From the NCBI GenBank assembly GCA_013400975.1, contig WBMZ01003464.1, forward strand, positions 1 to 64,000: a stretch of 64,000 nt of DNA, read 5' to 3'. The notes under the pieces were generated by a model. It was not told the DNA's origin. It was given only the letters and a program-made list of their open reading frames with translations, and ran no database searches. Shown here piece after piece: positions 10,208-21,635 of the stretch. The position numbers and the translations under genes are program-made. This DNA comes from Atrichornis clamosus (lineage: Eukaryota > Chordata > Aves > Passeriformes > Menuridae). Position 1 is the stretch's first letter. Every line of letters starts with the position of its first letter.

Positions 10208-11640
10208 GAGATTTATCATAAAATAATTCAGGATGGAGGGGACTTCGGGAGGTCTGAGCTCCTTATGTTTTTGTCCAGTCAGGTCTTAAAATTCCCCATG
10301 TGGAGACTGCACAACCCCTCTGGGTAATTTATTCCACTACCTAATTATTCTCGTAGTGTCATTTTTTACCCCTTCTATGTAGCCAGCACCTCCCCGGTTC
10401 ATTTATAACCTTCGTGTCTCATTCTCTGGCAAAGAGCCCAGCCCTATTTTCTGGATAACCTTCTCTTAGGAACTTGAAAATTGCAGTTCTCTTCCACAGG
10501 CTGAACAAACCCCAGTGCCTCATCCTCTCCTCAAAATTCTCATGCTTCAACCTCCAACCATCCTGCTGACCCTCCAGTGGAGTCGTTCAAGTTTATAAGC
10601 AGCTTTAATGTACTGGGAGACTCAAAACGACCCACTATGCCAGCTGTGGTCTAATGAGTGCTGAGTAAAACGGAATAATCAACCCCCTTGATCTGCCATC
10701 TGTGCTCCTGTTGATACAGTCTGATGCACTTTCACTGCTGCCAGTTTACCACTGACTCCTGTGCAGCCTGGCCCAAGCCTCTCGTGTCCTTCTTAGGAGA
10801 GCTACTAACCAAGCCCTAGGGGTTAGTCCATCTGAGATAAAGAACTCTATTTATCCTGCCTGAACTTCATGATGTTCCTGGTGGCCTAGTCCTCCAGCAC
10901 ATGTATATCCCTCTGAATGGCAGGCCTGATCTCTAGCACATCCCTCCATTAAGTATAGTCAGTTCATAGACCTGACAGTACTGCATCCCATCTCTTCCTC
11001 CAGGTCATTGATAAAGGTATCAGACTGGCCAGAACCCCCAGGAACTCCATTGTAACCAGCCTCCAGACAGAGCATAAGCCCTTTTGACCAATGATACAGT
11101 TCGTTCTTCACCTAGCTAGACTGGACCATTTGAAATTGCAAGGATTCTATGGGAGACTACATGGATAGCCTTACTAAACTCAAGGTAGACAACATTGTCT
11201 GCATTCCCCTCTTTAACAGATGAAGTCACCTCATCACAAGAGACAATTAAGTTGGTCTGGCATGATTTACCCTTGTAAATCCATGCTGGCTGTTCCAAAT
11301 CACATTCTCCTTCATGTGCCCTGAAACTTCTGCCATGATTGTTCAGTATTCCCTAGATTGTCCTGCATATCCTTTCTGAAGATGTGTACATCATCTGCCT
11401 TTCTGCAGTCATGGAAGACCTCCCCAGTTTCCATGACCTTTCAGAGATGATAATATGCAGCTTCAGAATGACAGCACCCTTGGATGCAGCCTGTCAGGTT
11501 CCATGGATTTATGTGGATTGAGCTTCCTCAGGAGGTCCCTGAGTCAATCCCCGTGCCCAAATCTGGCAAGTTTTTTAGTCCTTGAACCCTTCCTACAAGC
11601 AAAGTGGTGTTACTAAAAAGCTAAAGGTCAGGACCCCTTT
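10208..11640 (-). mobile_element. CR1 LINE fragment of about 1.4 kb, inverted and degraded
   Basis: Reading the + strand, the segment starts with a decayed CR1 tail (TCATAAAATAATTCAGGATGG and GGAGGGGACTTCGGGAGGTCT). It continues with reverse-complement CR1 text, including TTGCAGTTCTCTTCCACAGG, CAAACCCCAGTGCCTCATC, TTGTAAATCCATGCTGGCTGTTCC and CTCCTTCATGTGCC. Many stops and small gaps show that no reverse transcriptase frame survives. The far (5') border near 11580-11640 is approximate. The element lies tail-first just downstream of the RBM24 poly(A) site. A 60-codon antisense frame at 11116-11298 lies inside it and is probably a remnant of CR1 coding sequence. Confidence 0.85.
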
Positions 11641-14600
11641 TTGCATATAGTAATTGTAATGGGAAGCAGTGAAGTAACTGTTCAGATCCAGTTGATGATG
11701 GATTTGTAATCTTTAGGACTACTTAACATTTCAGTATCAGTCCAAGCCACTAATGACCAAAAGGAGTTGCTACCTGATGTCTGAAAGAAGGCTGTTTGAA
11801 ATGCATGGCAGTCTTAGCCAGATCTTTGAGGAATGTGGGAATGCTCATATAATCTGCATACTGAAATTCATCACTGTATCTGTTACTGTGACTCCAGCAG
11901 AAGCATAGGCTTGACTGCATAACTTGAGCTGCTCTTTCATCCACAAAAAGTGTCTTTTTCATCTGCAAAAGAGGACAGCAGTGAAAGTGAAGTGATAGAA
12001 AAGATCTTTCCTGGTCTTGGGGTCAGACTTCATTTCACCATGGATGATTATGAAACTCAGTTGTCCAGAACTGGTACACTCACTAACTCCTGGCCTGATG
12101 CTGCCATGTTCTGTTCTTAATGAGTGCTTTGAGCCTGGCCTCTGAGAAGTGTTGCTGCACTGCATTTTGCAATCTGACTTTAAGATCTGCGACCTTGCAG
12201 AGTGCACTGTAGTGCTCTTTCTGCTAAGAAGCATGTAAACACCCAGCAGGGAAGTGAGTAGGAAACAATAAATGCCATTTTCTACTTTGTTCTCCTATTT
12301 CCCTACCCTGGTCTTGCTCCAAGGGGTTTGCCTACAAGATGTGGTATCAAGTACAAATGAAAACCAAAAGTCACTCTGAGAAGAAGGCAGAGCACACTGA
12401 TGGCACACTAACCTTTCATTTGATACAGGATGAAGAAAGCATCTTTCCCCTACCAATACACACCCCTGGCAATGTCCTTGGGCCTTCCCCTGTCTCCATC
12501 TGGAGGTGACAGGCAGCCCCAGGGTAGGGCTTGCTGCCCTGGAGTGGTCTGTGTTGTGGTAAGCCACAATGGGAACAGAAGAAAAGTTTATGACTCAGCT
12601 TACAAAGGTCAATTGCATGCTGGCTCTGTAACTTGACAGAATAAGTAACATCTGCAAAAATGTAAGTGTGTGATCTTCACTAGCAAACTTAGCTTTGGGC
12701 ATACAACATGAACACTAACTCTTGTTTTTGATAAATGAGTAGCTGAACAGACCTTTGTACATAAAATACACCTCAGAAACACGTCACATACGTGAAATGC
12801 CAACAGTTCACATTACTAGGACCAAAATAAAGTAACTGAGAAACAGCAGCACATAATTATGAAATATGCGAATACTCAGAAAAAATGTTAGCATTTTACT
12901 TGAGTGATGGCATATATGCAAGCAGCAAGAAATTCCACACAATACAATATCCAGTTGAGTTTCCAAAACCTTCGAAAGAGCTTCTATACTGAAAAGTGAC
13001 CAGTGCTGAATTCCTCACAGAGGGAGGGAGAAGTTGAAACTAGGAAACATTGCTAAGGAATGTGTAGATTTAAAAAGGTGTAATACCTTAAAAGGTTACA
13101 TTGATGACCTGACAGCTAGAATTCTAGTTTTTCATGGTATATTTATTATCCTATTAATTAGTGAACATAACTTGGCATTGCTAGACTTCATTGATTCTAA
13201 TTTTTCTTGGATTTTTCAAACACATGAAAGGACTATATTAGGATGCAAATAATGATGTAACCATTTAAAGCACCCCTTAGTCTTCATCAGATGCTTACCC
13301 ATTTTAAACTGAGCAATTCCCTAGTTATGTTCAAACCCTTGTGAGAAAAATCATTCTATTCTGAACCTATGTTTCTGTTCTAAAGAGCCTGTATATGTTT
13401 CTTAATTGTCTTCAGTTAAATTTCAATTTATTTTCCAGGGTTTTGGTACAAATAAAAATGTAAGCAGTGTATCCAGATTGTAAAGTATGTAACTTTTGTG
13501 TTTTCCTATGTGCTTGAACATCAAACTATTAGGTTATACTTCCTCAAACTAGCAATAAAACAGGTTTGGGGCAAAGTCTAACTGGAAAAATCTCAGGCAC
13601 TTAGGAAATTTTAAATTAAAACTTTATAAGCAAGTAAAAACTGAGGATTATAATGGAATTTGGCCTTGTAATTATCACCAAAATATACACTGTTGTGAAT
13701 GGGAGAAATGGAAAAATGCAAGAAAAGGAAAACCACTTGGTCTTGCAATACATTTAATATTACAGTCTATTGACTAGAAAGATTATCTTGCAGGATGCAT
13801 GCAGTAAGTTTACATCCAGCTGTTTTTTGTTTATCCCTGAAAACAATGGTAACATGCTCTTTTAAGCTAGTTTCCTACTGTCATGCCACCACATTCATGG
13901 GCATAAGGATCCCAAGGAACAGATTGAAGATACTATTATATACTACATTTAGGAAAACCAATACCTGACAGTAGCAGCAATTAAAGATTTTTGAGGACTT
14001 TGAAAATAACGGCTATGTGTGAATTTACAAAATGCTTACTATGACTGATGATTGGGCTTTTGGAGCTTGTTTGCAGATACTTTTTTCCCTCCAAGGCACA
14101 CTGTAAAATTATGAGGAAAAAATAAGCTTGACATAGTTTCAAAGAATACGGAGAAAACTACAATAATGACTGCATTCAAACATGCAGATATGCACAAAGA
14201 ACAATGATAAGATTTTCTCAACATAAAGTAAATTAGCTCAGGAACGTTTCCCCATTCCATGTGCCAATTTCACTGACATGAGCCATGAATTTGGGCTTGC
14301 TTACACTGTCATTATTTTTTACGTAAACAGTCTGGGAGTAGGGGGGAACCCACCAAAGTCTGTTTCATCACCAAGCACCTGAAAGTTAAAAGCTGCTATC
14401 CAAATTAATTGGTGAGAGGTCTCTGACATACATATGATATATAACTGAGCTCAGTACCCTCATGTTAATCATTGGACCAGACTTCACTATGCCTGCTACT
14501 TCTTCACCATTCTCTAGATGTGGCTATTGTTGGTGATGTGCTCCCCCTTTCTTTACAGGGCAAGGGCTCTTGCAGGTCCCCACACACTTCCTTCTTAAGA

Positions 14601-15416
14601 CTTAAACTGGGTAAAATAAGAAAACCCCAGTGCCTTTCACGACAAAATTCAGGAAACCTGAAAAATCTTTACAAAAGAGCTCTTTCTATCTGCAGTTCAC
14701 CTTCTTCTGAATTCAACTACTCCATCTGAACCCAAGGAAAAGATCTCAAAATACCAACACTGATAGAGGTGGGTCATAAGCAAACCTCAGTGAATCCATC
14801 ACCTGTCATTAGGCTGTTAAAAGAGTTTTGTCTTTGCACTTACAAGGACATGAATCAGTCTTTACCACACACTTGAAAAACAGAACATATTTTTATCCAG
14901 CAAGGCAGGTAAGGGATTTCACCACCCTGTGAAAAACTTGTACTTTTTTGTTGTTGTTTGGATTCGTAGTGATGACAAAAATAAGCTAGAGTTTAAAACC
15001 CTGCAGTAAACAAAATTATCTCCCAGGAAAAAAATGGGGTAATTTTTAAAACATTTTAGATTATTTAAAATCCCTGCTTTTTAAAAATCATAAATTGCTT
15101 AAAAGCAAAATATCCTTGCATTTAGAGTGCCAGAGTAGATTGTTTTTATTTTTTCCTCACAAGAACCACTACAATTGAATGGCTTTCAACAAACACATCA
15201 GTGCATTTTCCAACAGCTTCAAAGGGAGGACTGATTACTTGCTCAAGGCTGTGGATACTACGATGTTGCCAAAAATTGGGATTCCCTGGCTACTTGTTCA
15301 AACCGCTGGAATTCATCTCCTAATTTGTTCACTAGCAATATTTCTGAATGAAGATAAAAATAATGAAAGCCTAGAGGAAAATCCTGTTTTCACTGAGGGT
15401 AGCTGGACAATTTGGG
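11641..15416. other. Intergenic DNA, nothing recognised
   Basis: This is AT-rich single-copy-looking sequence between RBM24 and CAP2. Open frames are short (up to about 91 codons), occur on both strands, overlap one another and show no recognisable domain. No tRNA-like fold, satellite or intact transposon was seen. Confidence 0.6.
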
Positions 15417-15490
15417 AATCATAGAATCATTTAGGTTGGGAAAAGATTTTTAAGATCATTGAGTTTAACCACAGTGTTTTATGCAGACCG
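15417..15490 (-). mobile_element. Short CR1 3' end, inverted
   Basis: The + strand reads AATCATAGAATCATTTAGGT, then TTGGGAAAAGATTTTTAAGATCATTGAG, then TTTAACC. This is the reverse complement of a CR1 3' terminus. Similarity fades after about 75 bp, so it is either strongly 5'-truncated or decayed. Confidence 0.8.
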
Positions 15491-15657
15491 TATAAACATG
15501 AGCAAGAACAACCTAAACATAGCCCAAAGAAAGCACAAGCTTTCTTTGAAGATACGGCCAAAGCTTTTTTAAGTGGTGGACAGTCTCAATTATAATATAA
15601 TGTCTTTATCATGCTAGTAATGAAAGACCTTAAAAGTGTGCTGCTCTCTTTGTCCAG

Positions 15658-15685
15658 TATGCTGTCTTCCTAGCCTTGGAAGATG
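15658..15685 (+). other. Weak candidate 28-nt exon (splice-site pair only)
   Basis: A good acceptor (CTGCTCTCTTTGTCCAG) precedes TATGCTGTCTTCCTAGCC, and a consensus GTAAGT donor follows after GAAGATG. The interval is too short for coding content to be judged. It lies 1 kb upstream of the exon-like ORF at 16702 on the same strand, which is the only reason to list it. Confidence 0.12.
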
Positions 15686-16701
15686 GTAAGTAGCACACTA
15701 GTGCAATATAGAATGTTCACAATTTCTTTTTTAATACATTGTTATGGAGTAGTGCTCATTCCTTTATATGAATTTATGTTAGGAACACTAGTTAAGGAAA
15801 ATCTGTTCTTCATAAACCAACTCTTACGTATCACAGTATGCAAGTTTATGCATTAATTTTTCTTGATTTTCATCAATATTGGCTTTTTTTTCCATTACAG
15901 AACTACTTTATCAAGTAAACTCTTTTCTCATTTTCTGTAAAGTGAATCTTTCACTAACCTGAGTGCCATAATCATTTATTCTGGTTTTCATGTAAGAGAG
16001 AGTAGAGAGATCTCCAGGCTTTATTCTTCTGTAAATGTCACCAGTTCCACATACACTACTGTGTCTTGGAACTGGTTTTTCTCTGACCTTATCAAGAAGG
16101 ACTATTTTCCTGTCTACTCTAACGACACCCGGAACCTTGCCAAAAGGAATCAGAATCTAACATAAAGCTCCAAGAACAGCAGCTGAGTGTGAAAACAGAA
16201 GCCTGCCCACCAGTCCTCGGAGGGCTGGTGTCAGAGGGGAGCTGCCCCTGACATGGCTGCAGCAGCTCAGCTGAGCGAGTGCCTGAGAAGGGCACACCAC
16301 AGCCGAAAGGCTTTCTTTGCATCAATGCATTGGTTTAACTTAATAAAGGCCAGTCAAAGGGCAAACAAAGCAGCACTGTAGTGTCTCTCTGGGGAAGAAG
16401 GTCTTGGTGCCCACTAGAACTTCAAGAATGAACCTGGCTTCAAAGAGCTTGTGTCTTGTCTTCCATGTAATGCAGACTGTATGCCTTGGTCTGATCCCGA
16501 CAATGGCAGTGGTGCTTGCCAGTAGTTCTCTTAGAATACAGGTTGGCAGATACAAACAGTGTGTGTAGGAGCCTCAAGGAATCTGGCTTTCCTAAACACA
16601 GGAATGGCAGTATTAGGCAGAAGCAGGCATCGTCTCTATAGCATTTATGATACAGTTTGTTTGAAATGTGGCTGCACTGTATTAATGATTCTTTGTTTCA
16701 G

Positions 16702-16878
16702 CCGGACAGCTGGGATGTTAACTGCCACAGCCATTGCTGCAGAGTGAACAGAATAGCAAGCTTTGGGCACAGTCAAGATGAGCTTCATATCCAGCCAGGG
16801 CCCAAACTGAAAACAGAAGATCTACATGAATATGCCCTGAGAGACCTGCTGGAGACCAGAGAGTTTTACTCCAAAGGG
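16702..16878 (+). other. Unassigned exon-like open segment (59 codons)
   Basis: An acceptor (TTCTTTGTTTCAG) ends at 16701 and a donor (GGGGTAAGAAA) begins at 16879. Between them lie exactly 177 nt, open in the phase-0 frame. The translation begins PDSWDVNCHSHCC and ends LHEYALRDLLETREFYSKG, with charged and hydrophobic residues mixed as in a real protein rather than low complexity. The frame remains open for 15 codons upstream into the presumed intron and 40 codons downstream, so openness alone is weak evidence. I do not recognise the protein family. No partner exon could be firmly identified. It may be an exon of a small gene, an lncRNA exon or chance. Confidence 0.3.
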
Positions 16879-19800
16879 GTAAGAAATACAGTCTGCTCGA
16901 TGATGGTGAAAGTGCTACTATACGTGCAAACATCAAAAGGTTTTCATGTATTCTCAGCATTTATTGTGGTATTTAATCTGATTATGAGGATGGTATGATT
17001 GTCTGGAGAGGAAAAACTAAGAGGAGATATTCCAGGTCTTAACAAGCTGGGAATGAGGGTAGCTATTGCCCATTTGTTGACCCCTGAGGACAAAATCATA
17101 AATATGCCAACCTGAAAAGAAATCATTTCTCAGTGGCATGTTCTTTAACCTAAGCAGGTTTACCTGCAAAGTCTCAGGTTCTGTCAGTCATACTAGTAAA
17201 AGATTTAATGATACTAATTGACTTTTATGTCCTAATTCAGCAATAATCTCAAGAAAATAACAGTTTTACTACACTGTTCACTGATCCTGGTATTCAGAGA
17301 GTTACCGGTGTTTGCAAGACCCTTTGGATACCCCAGAGAACAACTCATGAAGGCCTTGTTGAGCAGAGCAAGCTGCATGTAAACCCTTCAAACAGCTCTG
17401 TGTTCTACCAGGCAGTAACCTGCTCTCAAATTTGTAGAATGGGAACACCCCCTTAACATCTGTGTGAGATTAGTGGAAGGACAATTCTGCTGTTCAATTT
17501 GATGTGCTAGAAGGAAGAAAAGGGCAAGAACATGTTCATGCTTGTGATGAACTTTAGATCTTCTTCTGATAATGACTTGGTGTAGAGGAGAGGAGGGGAA
17601 AAAGAAATATTTCAGTGATGCTCAGTTTATTTCCCAGAGTTTGAAGCAAATCATCAGTGATGAAATTTCAGATGTTGTTCTCATTCTTGAGGAGCAGTGG
17701 AAAGCACCCCATTTGGGGATTGTTTGAGAAGCAGTAAGTTTTAAGATCACTCAAAGAGCAGAATGTGTGGGGACCCACGCCAACTACAAAATGGAAATAT
17801 CATGCCCCATTTAAATGGAGCTGCCTAGGCACATCTCTGGTTTGTAGATTTCACAGCAGCTTGTCTGTATGTATAGGTTCATCCTACTATATGCTGGAGG
17901 AAGTCCTGCAAATTCAGTCTCTCCGTCACTCCCTCATTTTAATTAAAAAGATAACTGACCAAACCATTCTTCCTTCTGCAGTGAAATCCTCCTTCTTTCT
18001 CAAGGTCTACAGCTACATGAACCTGTGCAGCTTTCTTGGGGGGAAATTCTCCTAAGTCACAAGGTGGTGCAGGCCACTGACAAAGACCTTCTTAAGCTAC
18101 AGGCTGGAAAGCAGGATGTGTAGAAGGCAGAGTTATTTCAAATACCAAAGGCAATGCATTGAAAAAACCCAGTTGGACTGTCTCCCCCATTGTTTCTCAA
18201 ATCCACTATCTCACTTTTCAAGTAAGTGCACCTGCACTCATTTCTCAAATGCTTTTTGGGTTTTTTTTAAAGCAGAGGCCATCTATATTTACACCAGAAT
18301 GTAGAATAATAAATTGCCTCGTCTGCTGCTAATCATGGACAAAATAGGAAAGGGAAGATGAATTTTTTTATTCCAAGAGAATAATTTACATAAGCATAAA
18401 AAGTGCAACACTACATCTTATATATAGAATTTCTTGCAAGTTTTTGCTTTTTTTAATTGTTCCTGTTAGAGGTTTATAATGTAAAAGGCTTCCAAAACAA
18501 TAGATCTTATTTTAAAAGACATGATCAAAGGCTTTCAGGTGACTGAAAGTTTAATTTAAATGCTTTGTTTAAAAACAATTAATTTGCACCATGAATATTT
18601 CTTTTCACTCAGTCCAAGTATTTTTCCCTTTGCCAGACAAGCATAACTATTCCTGGAAAAGGGAAAATGCTTCCTGTGTGTTCTGTCTTATTCAGTATTT
18701 AGTATTTTATTGGACTGGATTGCAATCTTTTGACCTGGCCCTATTATTTTCTTTAATTAAAACTTTTAGTATAAGCTGCATAATGAATAATATTTCAGCA
18801 ATAACAAGTGGTAATAATTCAGATGTCTTTCAAAAAAGACTCATTCTAGTATATTTTAATATGCAGTTTTATACTCTCTCTCCCCCTTTCAATTTGTTCT
18901 ATTATTTTATTATTCTGAGAGTCTATTTTCATGCCCTCCAAAACTGCTGCTGCTCTTCCTGGACACAACAGTGTGCTTCAGGCAGCGTGAAAGGTATTAA
19001 GAATTTGATGCCTGATTATGGCTTTGTTGTTGTAATATAATTATTAACTACCTCCATTCTCTTTCACTTGCTTTGCATCCTTCTCTGTCTGCTATTTTTT
19101 CTTCTCTCAGGCTTCAAGCTGAGACTATGCTCTCTAACATTTTCTAGTTCATTGGAGGTCATTAGCAAACAGCTTCAGAGAAGCTAGACAGCATGTTTGC
19201 TCTTTTCATGTTGCTGTATTTCAGTTTTTGATGGGACAGAATCTATTAAGATCTTCTCCTGTACACTTTTTTCACATAAGCTCTTTGTTCCTTATGATCT
19301 ATGAGGGAAAAGTACATGCATACTGGCTCTTGCTTTCACAGCTGAAAAACAGCAGACACAATTTCAAAGGTAAAGAACATGCTATTGTATCAGATATTGG
19401 CATATGTCTATACCTCACTGATGCATACACCTAGACTAGATTCAAATATGTAATCAGATACAATTATAAATTAGATGTATAGTAAAATACATACAAAAAT
19501 ACAGTTGCAAGTGTAATGCATAAAACCTTGAAAATCTGCCTCTGTATTTTTTAAGCTTACTTTCCAAAGTCACCATATTCTTACTAGAAACTCATTTTAG
19601 ACCCTGCCAGATTCTAGAGGCAGCTCATGAGACCCTTCAAGCCTGCCAACTCCTGCAGCTAGACCTCTAATACAAAGCCACCTAAATCTTACAGGTCCTA
19701 CCCAGAACGACACTTGGAGCTATTAAAATCAACTGCTACCTGCACATTTCCTTCACAGAAAATGGTGTTCCAACAAGACTTTTTCACATTCAGAATAACA

Positions 19801-21589
19801 GCAGCAAAAGTCTTAATAAGGTGATGAAATAGAAAAATAATCAGTTAAAATATTGCCTTAAGAGACTCTATAAACAAGTGAACAGCGTTGATCAGAGATG
19901 TCAATTTCCTGTGTAGGAAGCAACCAAGAATCAAAAGGTCAAGAGGAAGAAGAGGCAGCAAAAAAGGACACTTGCAGATTCTGTAGAAAGAGGTCATTTG
20001 TGAAAACAAGAGGAACTTAAGAGAGCAGAAAGGAAAAAAACCAAGTAATTAATTCACTCATTCAATAGTTGACAGAATTTGCATATCCATCCCCATTTCA
20101 GAGGCTTTGAAATTTTGTTTTTCTCCAGCTGTTTTTCTTATCAGTTTGGCATGTTTTCTCATCACATGCAGCCATTTAAGTCTCAGACGCTGTCGCTAAC
20201 AGACTGCTGGCATCGTTCAGCTGCTCCCAGGCCTTCCCTTTTAAATCTCCCAGCTGCCTCTCTTACCCCTCATAACATGACTGGCCTACCCATCTTGTGT
20301 ATTTTTTTAAAACATTTCCAGCTGCCACATTTGGTGCTTAGATACTTTCCATTCTCTCCCCCAGAATATGGTATTTTGGAGTGTTTCTGTGGGCTGGTGA
20401 AATGACAGCAGATTTTCAAAGCCTATTTCTACCCTAATAGAAATCTCATCTGAGTCCTTCTGAGATTTTCATGCACCAAACTGAAAATTTTTTTGCTGTT
20501 GGTGAACGCTGGGAAGCTGAGAGGAGGAGGAGAGCATAGTGCTAAATTACCAAGGTGGTAAAAATACAATGATCTATGATCTGATAATCAGATCTCACCT
20601 CTTGCTGTTTCACAGATGTCATGTATCTTGGTTCTCTCTTCTCTTAAGCATGTCCAATCTCCCACACTATGCAAAACCTCTGAAATTTAGAAAAAATTTC
20701 AGGTCATTTCAGCTTACAATTTGGAATCACTAGCCCAAGAGCATCCCAAAGCCTTACATTGCTCTTGCAGACTGCAGCCTCTGGAACTGACATGGAAAAG
20801 GCTCTATGTATATTTAAGAAACATTGGTATATGTGAATCCTTTGACTTTCATGGTCAAGAAAAGGCTTTATATACAGATTCCTATTAACTGCATTAGGAG
20901 ACAGTTTAGACACACCTGGTGGTGATTCTCATGCAATCTTTTGCACTTTAAAAAGCAGGTAATGCTTTCATGTAGAATGGTTTGTAACAATTTTTCCCAA
21001 ACCTGTATGGTTATAGGAAACTCTAATTGCCATCTAATTAAATGTACTCAAAATTAAATTTCAAAGTTATTTGTCTTCTTTTTTTACCACATTTGGGCAA
21101 AGGTAAAATGAAATCTGGTCATGTGAGGCACTTAAAAATTATGGAATCCTAACTGGATTTTAACAATGCAATTTGAAAAAACATGCTTGAATGTTCAGAA
21201 AATAATAATAATTTTTAAAACCCCAAAGATCTTATCTACATATAATCTAAGTTTCTACATGATTTATCCAGGACTGTTCCTTTTTATTCAAGACCTTTTC
21301 TTATCCAGATAGAAGCTTAGATTTACTCACTGGAGAGGCCTGGGTGAAGAATGTTCTCTGCAACAGGTGCCCACTGCACCCAGATGAGCCAGGACAAAAT
21401 GTTTTGGCTTCCAGAACTTGTTTTGAAATAGGTCATGAACTCAGAAAATCCATTTATAAACATTACACCGGGCTGTAGAACAAGGGACATGTTTGGAGGT
21501 GTCCGAGAAAGGGTCCCTCCTCTACCACTCTGGAGGAAGGATTCTCTGCTCATCTTCTCCCATTCTTCTCTCTGAAAATCCTAGCACAG
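16879..21589. other. Intergenic DNA, nothing recognised
   Basis: This AT-rich sequence carries scattered short open frames. The longest ATG-started one is 149 codons at 18591-19040, rich in Phe, Tyr, Leu and Ile as expected from AT-rich chance translation. No repeat family was recognised. Confidence 0.55.
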
Positions 21590-21635
21590 TGCCATGGTTT
21601 AATCCCAACTGGCGACTAACAGGCCACAACCAGGA
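21590..21635 (+). mobile_element. Possible avian endogenous retrovirus LTR scrap
   Basis: TGCCATGGTTTAATCCCAAC, followed by TGGCGACTAACAGGCCACAAC, resembles a motif common in avian ERVL-type LTRs (CATGGTTTAACCCCAGC..GGCAACTAA). Only about 45 bp match by eye. No tRNA primer-binding site, internal coding region or paired LTR was seen, so this would be a decayed fragment at most. Confidence 0.3.

Noticed and set aside
11116..11298. Antisense frame of 60 codons as a possible gene
   Set aside because: It lies within the inverted CR1 fragment and is best read as a remnant of the retrotransposon, not a host gene.
18591..19040. 149-codon ATG-started frame
   Set aside because: Translation is dominated by Phe, Tyr, Ile, Leu and Ser from AT-rich DNA, with no domain, poor start context and no supporting promoter or splice sites.
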